DNA of 64,000 nucleotides from CAZPGL01 sp964586175 (GCA_964586175.1 CAZPGL010000002.1:62001-126000), one strand, 5' to 3'. Positions 24,395 to 33,498 are shown, counted from the first letter of the stretch. Made by a program: numbers and translations. The notes: generated from the sequence alone by a model not told the origin.

Positions 24395-25300
24395 ATGGCA
24401 ACCTCCGGCGGCACCAAGGCCGTCCTCGCCGCACTCTTCGCCAACCTCGGCATCGCCATCGCCAAGATGGTCGGCTTCATCATCACCAGGTCGTCGTCGA
24501 TGCTGGCCGAGAGCATCCACTCGGCGGCCGACACCGGCAACCAGGCTCTGCTGCTCCTCGGCGGTCGCCGCGCATCCCGTCCTGCGACACCGTCCCATCC
24601 CTTCGGACACGGGCGCGAGCGCTACTTCTGGTCGTTCGTGGTCGCCATCGTGCTGTTCACCCTGGGCGCCGGCTTCGCCCTGTACGAGGGCATCGAGAAG
24701 ATCCGCCACCCCCACGCCGTCGACCATCTCGAATGGGCGGTCGGCATCCTTGCCATCGGCATCGTGCTCGAAGGCTTCTCGTTCCGGACGGCGATCGTCG
24801 AGGCCAACCGGGTGCGGGGCGACCTGTCATGGTCCCGGTTCGTGGTGCGGGCCAAGCAGCCCGAGCTGCCGGTGGTCCTGCTCGAGGACGCCGGGGCCAT
24901 GCTGGGTCTGGTCATCGCCATGGCGGCCGTGGTCCTGAGTGACGTGACCGGCGAACCCCGCTGGGACGGGGTGGGCACCCTGACCATCGGGTTGCTCCTG
25001 GCCGCCATCGCCGTGGTCCTGGCCCGGGAGATGAAGAGCCTGCTGATCGGTGAGGCCGCAAATGCCAGCGACCGGGAGGCCATCATCACCGCCATCACCG
25101 GGGTCGACGCCGTCGTGTCGCTGGCCGACCTGCGCACCCAACACCTCGGTCCCGACGACATCCTGGTGGGGGCCAAGGTCGTGCTGCGGGCCGACCTGAG
25201 CACGGCCGGCGTCGTGGCCGCCATCGACGAGATCGAGGCCGGTGTACGGGCCATGGTACCGACCGCCCACCCGATCTACGTCGAGCCGGTCGAGGGCTGA
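24395..25300 (+). CDS. Cation diffusion facilitator (Zn/Fe/Mn efflux)
   Basis: 301-aa CDF transporter with six hydrophobic helices. Metal-site residues in helix 2 are in ESIHSAADTGNQ (His and Asp) and in helix 5 in LLEDAGAMLG (Glu/Asp); SHPFGHGRERYFW after helix 2 is conserved. The C-terminal cytoplasmic domain (from about residue 215) ends TAHPIYVEPVEG. CDF proteins exchange divalent metal for protons at the membrane; specificity is not readable with confidence. The next gene overlaps by TGATG. Confidence 0.88.
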   Translation: MATSGGTKAVLAALFANLGIAIAKMVGFIITRSSSMLAESIHSAADTGNQALLLLGGRRASRPATPSHPFGHGRERYFWSFVVAIVLFTLGAGFALYEGIEKIRHPHAVDHLEWAVGILAIGIVLEGFSFRTAIVEANRVRGDLSWSRFVVRAKQPELPVVLLEDAGAMLGLVIAMAAVVLSDVTGEPRWDGVGTLTIGLLLAAIAVVLAREMKSLLIGEAANASDREAIITAITGVDAVVSLADLRTQHLGPDDILVGAKVVLRADLSTAGVVAAIDEIEAGVRAMVPTAHPIYVEPVEG

Positions 25301-25983
25301 TGCGGCGGCTGGTGTCGCTGGCGGCCGCCGTGATCTGCGCGGTCGCCGCGTGGGCGTGGTTCGACGTGACGGTGGGCCGCCATCGCCTGTGGGACGCCTA
25401 CGCCGGCGGTCGCCGGGCCCGCCGCCGCTCGCAGCTGGCTGTCCACCCGGTGCAGGCTGGCGACACGGTGTTCCTCGGTGACAGCCTCACCGAAGAAGGC
25501 TCTTGGGCGGCGGCGTTTCCCGGGCTGGCGGTCTGCAACCGGGGGGTCGGCGGGGACACCACCGCCGACGTCCTTGAGCGGCTCGACGATGCCGTGACCG
25601 GGCCGCCGGCCGCGGTGATCCTGTGCATCGGCACCAACGACCTCTGGTATTCGGTCGCCCACGCCCAGATTGTGCGCAACACGGCCCGCATCTTGGACCA
25701 CGTCATGGAATCCACACCGTCGACCCGGCTGGTGCTGCAGGCCGTGCCACCCCGACGGGACCGGTACCAGGCGGTGATCCCGGCCCTGAACACCGCGTTG
25801 CGCCGGGTGGCCGACGAGCGGGGCATCGAGTTCGTCGACCTGACCGAGGCCCTGTCGGGCCGCGACGGGCTGCTCGACGCCACGCTGACCAACGACGGCC
25901 TCCACCTCAACGGCGACGGCTACCGCCACTGGTACAGGGTGCTGGAACCGGTGCTCGAACCGGTGCTGCACCCGACCCACTGA
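25300..25983 (+). CDS. SGNH/GDSL-type hydrolase, membrane-anchored
   Basis: 227 aa. An N-terminal hydrophobic segment (residues 4-22) acts as signal or anchor. All SGNH blocks are present: GDSLTEEG (block I Ser) near residue 60, RGVGGDTT (block II Gly), CIGTNDLW (block III Asn) and NDGLHLNGDGY (block V Asp/His). It probably deacylates an ester in lipids or wall polysaccharide outside the membrane. The ATG at 25300 shares one base with the CDF stop, so the two are translationally coupled. Confidence 0.85.
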   Translation: MRRLVSLAAAVICAVAAWAWFDVTVGRHRLWDAYAGGRRARRRSQLAVHPVQAGDTVFLGDSLTEEGSWAAAFPGLAVCNRGVGGDTTADVLERLDDAVTGPPAAVILCIGTNDLWYSVAHAQIVRNTARILDHVMESTPSTRLVLQAVPPRRDRYQAVIPALNTALRRVADERGIEFVDLTEALSGRDGLLDATLTNDGLHLNGDGYRHWYRVLEPVLEPVLHPTH

Positions 25984-26015
25984 GGGCGGATCGTCGCAGC
26001 GGCCGGCCCCGCCCG

Positions 26016-26021
26016 TACGCT
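26016..26021 (+). promoter_or_regulatory. -10 box (TACGCT), leaderless copA
   Basis: TACGCT, 6 nt before the ATG at 26028. No CsoR or CueR-like operator is evident nearby. Confidence 0.55.
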
Positions 26022-26027
26022 CGGACC

Positions 26028-28133
26028 ATGGCCGCGGACAGCACGGACCGCATCGAGTTGCCGATCGACGGCATGACGTGTGCCGGCTGCGTGGCGTCGG
26101 CCACCAGGGCCCTCGAAGGGGTAACGGGGGTCAGCGCCGCTGCCGTCAACCTGGCCACCCGATCGGCGATGGTCACCGTGGGCCCCGAGGTCACCGAAGC
26201 CGACCTGCGGCTGGCCGTCGAACAGGCCGGGTACACGGTGCCCGTCGGCGAACGGGAGGACGACCGGGCCTCGATCGACCGGCGACTCCGTGCCGCCGTC
26301 CCGCTCACCGTGCTGGCCATGGTGCTGGCCATGGTGCCGGCGGTCCCCGACGACCTGGCCCACTGGGGATCGGCGTTGGCCGCCCTTCCCGTGTATCTGT
26401 GGGCGGGCGCCGACATCCACGCCAGGGCGTTGTCCGGTCTGCGGCACCGGGTCACGTCGATGGACACCCTCATCACGATGGGAACCACGGCAGCCGTCGG
26501 CTGGTCGGTGGCCGGGCTGATGGTCGACGGGGTCGACGCCTACTTCGAGACCGCGGCGGTGATCATCACCCTCGTACTGGTGGGTCGCCGCCTCGAGGCC
26601 GGTGCCCGCCGGAGCTCCGGCAGCGCCCTACGGGCCCTCCTCGACCTGGCCCCGGCCACCGTCACACTGGCCGACGGCCGGGAGGTGCCCTTCGCCGAGC
26701 TCCGGGTGGGCGACCGGTTCATGGTCCGTCCAGGTGAGCGGCTGGCGGCCGACGGAACGGTCGTCGAGGGCTTCGGGTCGATCAACGCGTCGATGCTGAC
26801 CGGCGAACCGCTCCCGGTCGACGTGGTACCCGGCGACGAGGTGGCCGGCGGCACGGTGAACACCACCGGTGTGCTGACCGTCGAGGCCGACCGCACCGGC
26901 GACGACGCCACCGTCGTGCGTCTGGCCCGCATGGTGGCCGACGCCCAGGCCGGCCGGGCACCGGCCCAGAGGCTGGTCGACCGGGTCTCGGCCGTGTTCG
27001 TCCCACTGGTCCTCGTCCTGGCCACCGCCACGTTGACCGGCCGACTACTCATCGGGCACACCGGTGACGACGCCGTCACCGCCGCGGTCACCGTGTTGAT
27101 CATCGCCTGCCCGTGCGCCCTGGGGCTGGCCACACCGACCGCCCTGCAGGTGGGCACCGGTCGGGCGGCCCAACTCGGGGTGCTGCTCCGGTCGGCTGGC
27201 GTGCTCGAGACGACCCGCCGACTCACCACGGTCGTGGTCGACAAGACCGGCACGCTCACCAACGGCCGGATGTCGCTGGTCGACCTGGTGGCCGTCGACG
27301 ACCACGACCGCTCCGAGACTCTCCGGCTGGCCGCCGCCGTCGAGGCCGGTTCCGAGCACCCGGTGGGCCGGGCGATCGCCGCCGCGGTCGACGACGCTCC
27401 CTGGGCCGTCGACGTGACTGCCGAACCGGGCTTCGGCATCTCGGGCACCGTCGACGGCCGGATGGTGGCTGTCGGGCGCCTCTCGGACGAGGCAGCCGCC
27501 CGACCCGGCATCGCGGACCTGGTCGGCCGAGGCCACACCATCGCCGAGGTCACCGTCGACGGCACCACCGTCGGGGCGGTCGCCGTCGGCGACACCGTCC
27601 GGCCGGAGGCCCGACAGGCCGTCGAGCGGCTCCACGCCCTGGGCCTCCATGTGGTGATGCTCACCGGCGACGGGCCCGACACCGCCCAACGGGTGGCCGC
27701 CGAGGTCGGGATCGGCGAGGTGGTCGCCGGCGTGCGCCCCGACGGCAAGGTCCAGGCGGTGCTCGACCTACGCTCCCCCGACGCCCATATCGCCATGGTG
27801 GGCGACGGACTCAACGACACGCCGGCCCTGGCCGCTGCCGATCTGGGCATCGCGATTGGAGGGGGCACCGACGCCGCCACCGAAGCCGCTGGCGTGGTGT
27901 TGCTGACCGACGACCTGCGAGCGGTGGCCGACGCCATCGCCCTGTCGCGACGCACCGTCGCCACCATCCGGACCAACCTGGTCTGGGCGTTCCTCTACAA
28001 CGTGGCTGCCCTGCCGCTGGCCGTGGCCGGGGCCCTTGCCCCGCCGATCGCCGCCGGTGCCATGGTGGCGTCGTCGCTGTTCGTGGTGGGCAACTCGCTG
28101 CGCCTCCGGAGCTTCACCGGCAGCACCAACTGA
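26028..28133 (+). CDS. copA: Copper-translocating P1B-type ATPase
   Basis: 701-aa Cu(I) exporter. A single N-terminal metal-binding domain has GMTCAGC at residues 15-21. Membrane CPC (IACPCALGLATP) near residue 361 identifies a copper/silver class pump. DKTGT with the phosphorylated Asp is near residue 405, SEHPVG near residue 443 binds the nucleotide, and MVGDGLNDTPAL is near residue 590. It pumps Cu(I) out of the cytoplasm using ATP. No copper chaperone or CsoR gene adjoins it, but a CDF transporter and a VIT protein lie on either side, making a loose metal-handling neighbourhood. Confidence 0.95.
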   Translation: MAADSTDRIELPIDGMTCAGCVASATRALEGVTGVSAAAVNLATRSAMVTVGPEVTEADLRLAVEQAGYTVPVGEREDDRASIDRRLRAAVPLTVLAMVLAMVPAVPDDLAHWGSALAALPVYLWAGADIHARALSGLRHRVTSMDTLITMGTTAAVGWSVAGLMVDGVDAYFETAAVIITLVLVGRRLEAGARRSSGSALRALLDLAPATVTLADGREVPFAELRVGDRFMVRPGERLAADGTVVEGFGSINASMLTGEPLPVDVVPGDEVAGGTVNTTGVLTVEADRTGDDATVVRLARMVADAQAGRAPAQRLVDRVSAVFVPLVLVLATATLTGRLLIGHTGDDAVTAAVTVLIIACPCALGLATPTALQVGTGRAAQLGVLLRSAGVLETTRRLTTVVVDKTGTLTNGRMSLVDLVAVDDHDRSETLRLAAAVEAGSEHPVGRAIAAAVDDAPWAVDVTAEPGFGISGTVDGRMVAVGRLSDEAAARPGIADLVGRGHTIAEVTVDGTTVGAVAVGDTVRPEARQAVERLHALGLHVVMLTGDGPDTAQRVAAEVGIGEVVAGVRPDGKVQAVLDLRSPDAHIAMVGDGLNDTPALAAADLGIAIGGGTDAATEAAGVVLLTDDLRAVADAIALSRRTVATIRTNLVWAFLYNVAALPLAVAGALAPPIAAGAMVASSLFVVGNSLRLRSFTGSTN

Positions 28134-28137
28134 CCGG

Positions 28138-28842
28138 TCAAGCCACCGAAGCCCCGAGGAGACCGCCGATCCACCAGGTGACCAGGCAGGCTCCGGCCGC
28201 CACCGCCACCTGACGGGCCACGGTCCGCACCACCGACCGTTCGGTGAGCCAGGCAAGAGCCACCCCCACACCGGCGACCGAACCGACCCCCAATCCGACC
28301 GATCCCCACATGGCGGCGTCACCTGAACCCCCCAGCCACGGCAGCAACGGCACCAGAGCGCCGAGAGCGAACGCTCCGAAGCTGGCTGCCGCGGCACCTG
28401 TCGGGTTGCCGAGTTGGGTCGGGTCGACCCCGAGTTCTTCACGGGCATGCACGTCGAGCGCGACATCAGGGTCCGACATCAGCACCTCTGCGACCTGATC
28501 AGCCTCTTCGGCGCCGAGGCCTCGCTCCCGGTAGATGGCCGCCAGTTCCTCCGTCTCGTCCTCGGGGTTCTCGGCGATCGACTCCCGTTCGATCTGAAGT
28601 TCCCGCTCGACCAACTCGGTCTGAGCCTTCAACGAGATGTATTCGCCGGCCGCCATCGACACCGCCCCGGCCAGAAGGCCGGACACGCCGGCGACCCGGA
28701 TCACCGCCGGATCGGAGGTCGCTCCGGCGATCCCGAGGATCAGAGCCACGTTCGACACGAGGCCGTCCGACACCCCGAACACCGCGGCTCGTGCGGTGCC
28801 ACCCTGCACGTCACGGTGTCGATGCACCATCGAAGGGCCCAT
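28138..28842 (-). CDS. VIT1/CCC1-family iron or manganese transporter
   Basis: 234 aa. Two N-terminal membrane helices begin at GVSDGLVSNVALILGIAGAT. A Glu-rich cytoplasmic helical segment (ELQIERESIAENPEDETEEL, then AAIYRERGLG) matches the metal-binding domain of VIT1, and three further helices make the C-terminus. Plant and yeast relatives move Fe2+/Mn2+ into vacuoles; in bacteria export is assumed. The ATG at 28842 lies 8 nt after TAGGTT. It is convergent with copA with a 4-base gap and divergent from the epimerase gene. Confidence 0.88.
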   Translation of the reverse strand: MGPSMVHRHRDVQGGTARAAVFGVSDGLVSNVALILGIAGATSDPAVIRVAGVSGLLAGAVSMAAGEYISLKAQTELVERELQIERESIAENPEDETEELAAIYRERGLGAEEADQVAEVLMSDPDVALDVHAREELGVDPTQLGNPTGAAAASFGAFALGALVPLLPWLGGSGDAAMWGSVGLGVGSVAGVGVALAWLTERSVVRTVARQVAVAAGACLVTWWIGGLLGASVA

Positions 28843-28850
28843 GGCCTCCG

Positions 28851-28895
28851 AACCTAGTGGCTGGGTCCGGGTACGCCGCGACGGCCCACTAGCCT
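28851..28895. promoter_or_regulatory. Divergent promoter pair, VIT gene and epimerase gene
   Basis: Minus strand TAGGTT at 28856-28851 (8 nt before the VIT ATG) and plus strand TAGCCT at 28890-28895 (9 nt before the ATG at 28905). Only 33 bp separate the two -10 boxes. Confidence 0.5.
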
Positions 28896-28904
28896 CGACC
28901 GCCT

Positions 28905-29999
28905 ATGCCCACCGCGCTCGTCATCGGCGGCACCGGACCGACCGGACCGCACATCGTGGAAGGGCTGGGGGCCCGCGGTTTCGACGTCACCGTGTTCCAC
29001 TCGGGTCACCACGAGGTGCCCGAGGTCGACCACGTCCCGCACCTCCACGGCGACGCGTTCTCTGCTGACGGCATCGCCGGCACCCTCGGCGACCGCGGAT
29101 TCGACTTGGTCGTCGCCTGCTACGGGCGACTCCGAGCCATCGCCGAGTTCTTCGCCGACCGGTGCGACCGGTTCATCTCGGTGGGCGGGATCCCGGCCTA
29201 CCGGGGCGTGTTCGACGCCACCCGGTTCGACCCGCCCGGCCTGCCAATCCCGACCGCCGAATCGGCCCCGCTGGCCGACGAGGACGACGACGGCAAGAGC
29301 TACCGGGTGGCCAAGACCGAGGAGCGGCTGTTCGAGCATCAGCCGGACGCCACCCATTTCCGGTACCCGTTCGTGTACGGGCCCCGTCAGATCGCACCCC
29401 AGGACTGGGTCATCGTGCGCCGGGTCCTCGACGGACGGCCGGCGATCATCGTGCCCGACGGGGGCCTGGCCGCCGAGACCCGCGCCTATACCCGCAATGC
29501 CGCCCACACCGTCCTGTTGGCCGTCGACGTCGACGAATCGGCCGGCCGGGTGTTCAACGTGGGCGACGAGGAGTCCCTCTCGATCAGCCAGCGCATCCAG
29601 TTGATCTGTGACGAGTTGGGCCACGACATGGCGATGGTCAGCGTGCCCACCGACGTGGCGCTGCCGGCCCGGCCCTTGTCCGGGCAGCACGTGCCGGGTC
29701 ACCGCATCCTCGACCTGTCGGCCACCCGGTCGGTGCTCGGCTACCGCGATGTCGTTCCGGCCCGCCAGGCGATCCGGGAGACGGCCCGCTGGCTGGCCGA
29801 GAACCCGCTCCCGGTGGGAATCCGCGAGGAGGCGGTCCTCGAGGACCCGTTCGACTACGAACGGGAGGACCGGCTGCTCGACGCCTGGCGCACCGCCATG
29901 GCCACGCTCCCCGACCTCGACTACCCGCAGGAACCCGGTTACGGGTGGGCGTACAGCGGGCCGGGCACCAACTACCGGCGGGACGACACCCGGATCTGA
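28905..29999 (+). CDS. NAD-dependent epimerase/dehydratase-family (extended SDR) protein
   Basis: 364 aa. The Rossmann nucleotide-binding motif is VIGGTGPTGPHIVEGL at residues 6-21. RYPFVYGPRQIAPQDW near residue 153 is the family substrate-side loop. A YxxxK catalytic pair is probably in SYRVAKTEERL near residue 132. It reads like the atypical RNA-binding/CSP41-like or NmrA-like branch, so the substrate cannot be named. The 3' end overlaps the convergent EamA gene by 28 nt. Confidence 0.75.
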   Translation: MPTALVIGGTGPTGPHIVEGLGARGFDVTVFHSGHHEVPEVDHVPHLHGDAFSADGIAGTLGDRGFDLVVACYGRLRAIAEFFADRCDRFISVGGIPAYRGVFDATRFDPPGLPIPTAESAPLADEDDDGKSYRVAKTEERLFEHQPDATHFRYPFVYGPRQIAPQDWVIVRRVLDGRPAIIVPDGGLAAETRAYTRNAAHTVLLAVDVDESAGRVFNVGDEESLSISQRIQLICDELGHDMAMVSVPTDVALPARPLSGQHVPGHRILDLSATRSVLGYRDVVPARQAIRETARWLAENPLPVGIREEAVLEDPFDYEREDRLLDAWRTAMATLPDLDYPQEPGYGWAYSGPGTNYRRDDTRI

Positions 30000-30910
30000 G
30001 CGTCGGCCGACGGGCCGGCCCGCGAGGTCAGCCACGCTCCGCTCAACAACACCACGGTGCCGAGGATCTGCCAGGTGCCCAGCACCTCGTCCAACACGAC
30101 GACGCCGAGCACCCCGGCGACCACCGGGATCAGATAGGTCACGATCGACATGCGCACCGCCCCGACCCGGCCGTTCAGGGTGGCCGCGGCCAGGAAGGCC
30201 AGGCCGGTCCCGCCGACCCCGACGGCCACGTTGGCGGCCACCGCCTCTCCCGACCAGGACGACGAGGCCAGGCCCACCAACCCGAACGGCAGCGTGGCGA
30301 CGGTGGCCACGGCCAGCACCCGGGACAACACGGCCAACGAGCCGTAGCGGCGCTGCAACGGGCCGGCCAGGTTGGCGGCGAAGCCGTAGGAGCACACGGC
30401 CAGCAGCACCAGAGCCACCCCGAGGGCATTGGTGTCCCCCGCCGACGCGGTGGGCAGGCCGACCATCAGGATCCCGGCGACGCCGACCAGCACGCCGAGG
30501 ACCTGGACGCGGCTGGTTCCGACCCCGAACAGGGCGGCCGCGGCGATCACCGTGGCCACCGGCATGCCGCTGTTGAGCATCCCGGTGACCGATGAGTCGA
30601 TCCACTGTTGGGCCAACGGGAACATGGTGAGCGGAAAGGCCATCCAGGTGACGCCCAGCAGAACCAGGCGCCCCCGGTCCGCCGGGTCGACGGGGCGCCG
30701 GGCCGCCGGAAACACCAGCACGGTCACCAAACCCATGGCGGGACGCAGGAACGTGACCAACCCCGGGTGTTCGGCGTCGAGAGCGACGTCCATGAACAGG
30801 AACGACGACCCCCAGATACCGGCGGCGCAGACGAGCAGCAGCCAGTCGACAGGGGCGAACGGCCGGGCTTCGGCCGGGAGCATGGTCGGGGGGCTGGCCT
30901 GGTCGTCCAT
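29972..30910 (-). CDS. EamA/DMT-family transporter
   Basis: 312-aa membrane protein with ten hydrophobic segments in two EamA repeats: WLLLVCAAGIWGSSFLFMDVAL opens the first, and the second begins about residue 160 (GVALVLLAVCSYGFAANLAG). Relatives export amino acids, nucleosides or other metabolites; the substrate is unknown. The ATG at 30910 follows a TATCGT box by 9 nt. Its last 28 nt lie opposite the end of the epimerase gene. Confidence 0.85.
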   Translation of the reverse strand: MDDQASPPTMLPAEARPFAPVDWLLLVCAAGIWGSSFLFMDVALDAEHPGLVTFLRPAMGLVTVLVFPAARRPVDPADRGRLVLLGVTWMAFPLTMFPLAQQWIDSSVTGMLNSGMPVATVIAAAALFGVGTSRVQVLGVLVGVAGILMVGLPTASAGDTNALGVALVLLAVCSYGFAANLAGPLQRRYGSLAVLSRVLAVATVATLPFGLVGLASSSWSGEAVAANVAVGVGGTGLAFLAAATLNGRVGAVRMSIVTYLIPVVAGVLGVVVLDEVLGTWQILGTVVLLSGAWLTSRAGPSADAQIRVSSRR

Positions 30911-30919
30911 AAGCTGCCG

Positions 30920-30925
30920 ACGATA
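30920..30925 (-). promoter_or_regulatory. -10 box (TATCGT), EamA transporter gene
   Basis: TATCGT on the minus strand, 9 nt before the ATG at 30910. Confidence 0.45.
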
Positions 30926-30961
30926 GTGGCGGCCGATTCTCCGGCGCGCGTGCGGCCGGGC

Positions 30962-30967
30962 CAGACT
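30962..30967 (+). promoter_or_regulatory. -10-like box (CAGACT), lipoprotein hydrolase gene
   Basis: CAGACT exactly 6 nt before the ATG at 30974; the same hexamer and spacing precede the nucleoside hydrolase gene at 56250. Confidence 0.35.
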
Positions 30968-30973
30968 CCGGTC

Positions 30974-32299
30974 ATGCGCCGGATGTCCACCGCCCTGTTG
31001 GCCCTCGGCCTGGTCGCGGCATCGTGCGGGTCGTCCGGTTCGCCGACCGGACCGGCCGCCTCCGCACCGTCGACGACCACGGCGGCACCCACCACCACCG
31101 CACCGTCGACGACCACGGCGGCACCCACCACCACCGCACCGTCGACGACCACGGCGGCACCCACCACCACCGCACCGTCGACGACCACGGCGGCACCCAC
31201 CACGACGCTCCCACCGTGGACGGCCTTGACCCTCGCCGAGGACACGGCACCGCTCGGTGCTCTGCTGGCCGCCGAGACAATCGGGCTGGACTGGCCGGAC
31301 GCCCCGGCCGTGGCCTGGCGGGTGCGGTACCGGTCGGTGTCGGTCATGGGCGACCCCATCGAGGTCACCGGGCTCATCGTGGCTCCGGCCGAGCCGGCCA
31401 CCAGCCCCCGGCCGGTGTTCTCGGTGGTCCACGGCACCACCGGCGTGGCCGACCAGTGCGCGCCGTCCCTCGACTTCCCTGAGGGCTGGTCGACCGAGTT
31501 GATGGTCCCGGCCATCGCCGACGGCTGGGTGGTCGTGGCCACCGACTACGAAGGCATGGGCGGGCCGGGCCTCCACCCGTACATCGTCGGCCAGAGCGAG
31601 GCCCAGGGCGGCTTCGACATCGTGCGGGCCGCGGCGTCGATCCCCGAGCTGATGGCTACCGGGCCGCTCGTGGTGTGGGGACATTCGCAGGGCGGCCACG
31701 CCGCCATGCACTCGGCGCAACGCTGGCAGCAACTGGCCCCCGAGCTGAACCTGGTGGGCGTGGCCGCCGGCGCACCCCCCAGCCAGCTGGGGCTACTGTC
31801 CGACTTCCTCAGGGGCTCCGACTTCCAGGGCTACATGGTCATGGCCGGTGCCGGCCTGGCCACCGCCTACCCCGAGCTGGAGCTCGCCGACGTCGTCAAT
31901 CCCGACTATCTGCACCTGCTCGACGAGTTGGAGAACGGCTGCAACGACCACATTTTCGAGACGTTCAACGGCATCCCGTACGAGGACCTGCTGCTGGTCG
32001 ACGACATCTTCGCCGAGCCGGACTGGGCGGCCCGACTGACCGAGAACGACACCAACCAGCTGCCGGTGCAGGTACCCACGATCATCCTGCACGGCGACCA
32101 GGACGAGCAGATCCCGGTCATCTCCAGCCAGTGGCTGTTCGAGCAGGTCTGTGCGATGGACGGCCGGTCGACCCTCGAGCGCATCGTGTACGAGGGTCAC
32201 GACCACAGTTCGACCGTCGACGCTTACTGGCCCGACCTGATGGCCTGGACCGGTGACCGGGTAGCCGGTGTCGAAGCGACCGACGGGTGCCCGGCATGA
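30974..32299 (+). CDS. Thr-repeat lipoprotein with alpha/beta-hydrolase (secretory lipase-like) domain
   Basis: 441 aa. A lipoprotein signal has lipobox LVAASC with Cys18. Residues about 30-78 are a Thr/Pro/Ala linker made of four identical 12-residue units. The hydrolase domain follows: VVHGTTGVADQCAP (oxyanion region), the nucleophile elbow GHSQGGHA near residue 236, an Asp in HGDQDEQIP and His in YEGHDHSS near the end. The fold resembles secretory lipases (LIP family) acting on external lipids or esters. The stop overlaps the acyl-CoA dehydrogenase start (ATGA), so liberated acyl chains could feed oxidation, an inference from position. Confidence 0.82.
   Translation: MRRMSTALLALGLVAASCGSSGSPTGPAASAPSTTTAAPTTTAPSTTTAAPTTTAPSTTTAAPTTTAPSTTTAAPTTTLPPWTALTLAEDTAPLGALLAAETIGLDWPDAPAVAWRVRYRSVSVMGDPIEVTGLIVAPAEPATSPRPVFSVVHGTTGVADQCAPSLDFPEGWSTELMVPAIADGWVVVATDYEGMGGPGLHPYIVGQSEAQGGFDIVRAAASIPELMATGPLVVWGHSQGGHAAMHSAQRWQQLAPELNLVGVAAGAPPSQLGLLSDFLRGSDFQGYMVMAGAGLATAYPELELADVVNPDYLHLLDELENGCNDHIFETFNGIPYEDLLLVDDIFAEPDWAARLTENDTNQLPVQVPTIILHGDQDEQIPVISSQWLFEQVCAMDGRSTLERIVYEGHDHSSTVDAYWPDLMAWTGDRVAGVEATDGCPA
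31064..31207. repeat. 36-bp tandem repeat x4 (12-residue Thr/Pro/Ala unit)
   Basis: Units begin at 31064, 31100, 31136 and 31172 and are essentially identical; each encodes APSTTTAAPTTT. Identity at third codon positions shows recent duplication rather than selection on the amino acids alone. Copy number probably varies among strains. Confidence 0.9.
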
Positions 32300-33456
32300 G
32301 CGAGACGTTGGTCCGGGAGCGCATCGACGCCCTGCTGGCCCACGACCCCGCCGATCGGGCCGGGTTCCTCGGCGCCCAGTACGACCTGGGCCTGGCCTGG
32401 GTGCACTTCCCCGAAGGGGCCGGCGGGCTGGCCGCCGACCGCAGCCTCCAGACCCTCGTCCACGAGGCGGTGGTCGACGTGGGCGGCCCTCACCCCCGCT
32501 ACGACATCGGCTACGGCATGGGCGCACCGACCATCGTCGCGTGCGGTACCCCGGAGCAGTCGGACCGCTGGCTACGCCCCCTGTTCACGACGGCCGAGGT
32601 CTGGTGCCAGCTGTTCTCCGAGCCCGGTGCCGGATCGGACGTGGCCGGCCTGGCCACCCGGGCCGTGCGCGACGGCGACGAGTGGATCGTCAACGGGCAG
32701 AAGGTCTGGACCAGCAACGCCCACGAGGCCGACTGGGGCCTGCTCGTCGCCCGGACCGACCCCGATGTGCCCAAGCACCGGGGGCTCACCTATTTCGCGG
32801 TGCCGCTCGACCAGCCAGGGGTCGAGATCCGACCGCTGCGCCAGATCACCGGCCAGGCTGAGTTCAACGAGGTGTTCTTCACCGACGCCCGAATCGCCGA
32901 CGCCGACCGGATCGGCGACATCGGCGAGGGCTGGCGGGTGGCGCTGACGACGCTCATGAACGAGCGGGTGGCCATCGGCGGCACCACCAGGGACGCCGGC
33001 ACGAGCACCATCGACCGGGTCGTCGATGCGTGGCGACGGTACGGCCACGACGACCCCGCCCGGCGCGACGAGCTGATGAAGTTGTGGATCCGTTCGGAGG
33101 CGCTGCGCCTGAACAACCTGCGGGCCGAGGCGGCGCGGGCGACGGGCACGCCGGGCCCCGAGGGTTCGATCGGCAAGATCCTGTCCGCAGACCTCAACAA
33201 GGACGCCTTCGCGTTCGGTGTCGGCCTGGCCGGTATGGCCGGCACCCTGTTCGACGCCGGGTACGTCATGGACCAGTCCCGGCCGGCGATGCAGTACGAC
33301 TCGCTGGCCGAGTACTTCCTGCGTTCGCGGGCGAACTCGATCGAGGGCGGCACCACCGAGGTGATGCGCAACATCCTGGGCGAACGGGTCCTGGGTCTCC
33401 CCGGCGACGTGCGGGCCGACAAAGACCGGCCCTGGACCGAGGTCCCCCGCAACTGA
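32296..33456 (+). CDS. Acyl-CoA dehydrogenase
   Basis: 386-aa flavoprotein oxidising acyl-CoA to enoyl-CoA. FAD/substrate motifs: WCQLFSEPGAGSDVAGL near residue 100, WIVNGQKVWTS near residue 133 and the C-terminal IEGGTTEVMRNILGERVLGLP near residue 354. The family's Glu precedes GGT here (EGGT), unlike the second copy at 48750. The ATG at 32296 overlaps the previous stop by four bases. It may be one half of a heteromeric FadE as in mycobacteria; no second subunit is adjacent. Its stop codon lies at the edge of a strong palindrome. Confidence 0.9.
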   Translation: MSETLVRERIDALLAHDPADRAGFLGAQYDLGLAWVHFPEGAGGLAADRSLQTLVHEAVVDVGGPHPRYDIGYGMGAPTIVACGTPEQSDRWLRPLFTTAEVWCQLFSEPGAGSDVAGLATRAVRDGDEWIVNGQKVWTSNAHEADWGLLVARTDPDVPKHRGLTYFAVPLDQPGVEIRPLRQITGQAEFNEVFFTDARIADADRIGDIGEGWRVALTTLMNERVAIGGTTRDAGTSTIDRVVDAWRRYGHDDPARRDELMKLWIRSEALRLNNLRAEAARATGTPGPEGSIGKILSADLNKDAFAFGVGLAGMAGTLFDAGYVMDQSRPAMQYDSLAEYFLRSRANSIEGGTTEVMRNILGERVLGLPGDVRADKDRPWTEVPRN

Positions 33457-33490
33457 CCTGCAGGATGGGGACTGTCCCCTTCCTGCAGGT
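33456..33490. terminator. Near-perfect 35-base palindrome between convergent genes
   Basis: Arms of 17 bases (33456-33472, ACCTGCAGGATGGGGAC, and 33474-33490) are complementary at 16 of 17 positions, around a single central T. It starts in the stop codon of the acyl-CoA dehydrogenase gene and ends 8 bases before the aquaporin stop. It could act as a two-way transcription terminator, though no T-run follows. A mobile REP-type palindrome is the alternative. It is the strongest hairpin I noticed. Confidence 0.7.
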
Positions 33491-33498
33491 TGGGGAGG

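Noticed and set aside
30974..31210. Short regularly spaced repeats that could be taken for a CRISPR array
   Set aside because: The 36-bp units at 31064-31207 are head to tail with no spacers, are in frame with a lipoprotein and code for a Thr/Pro linker.
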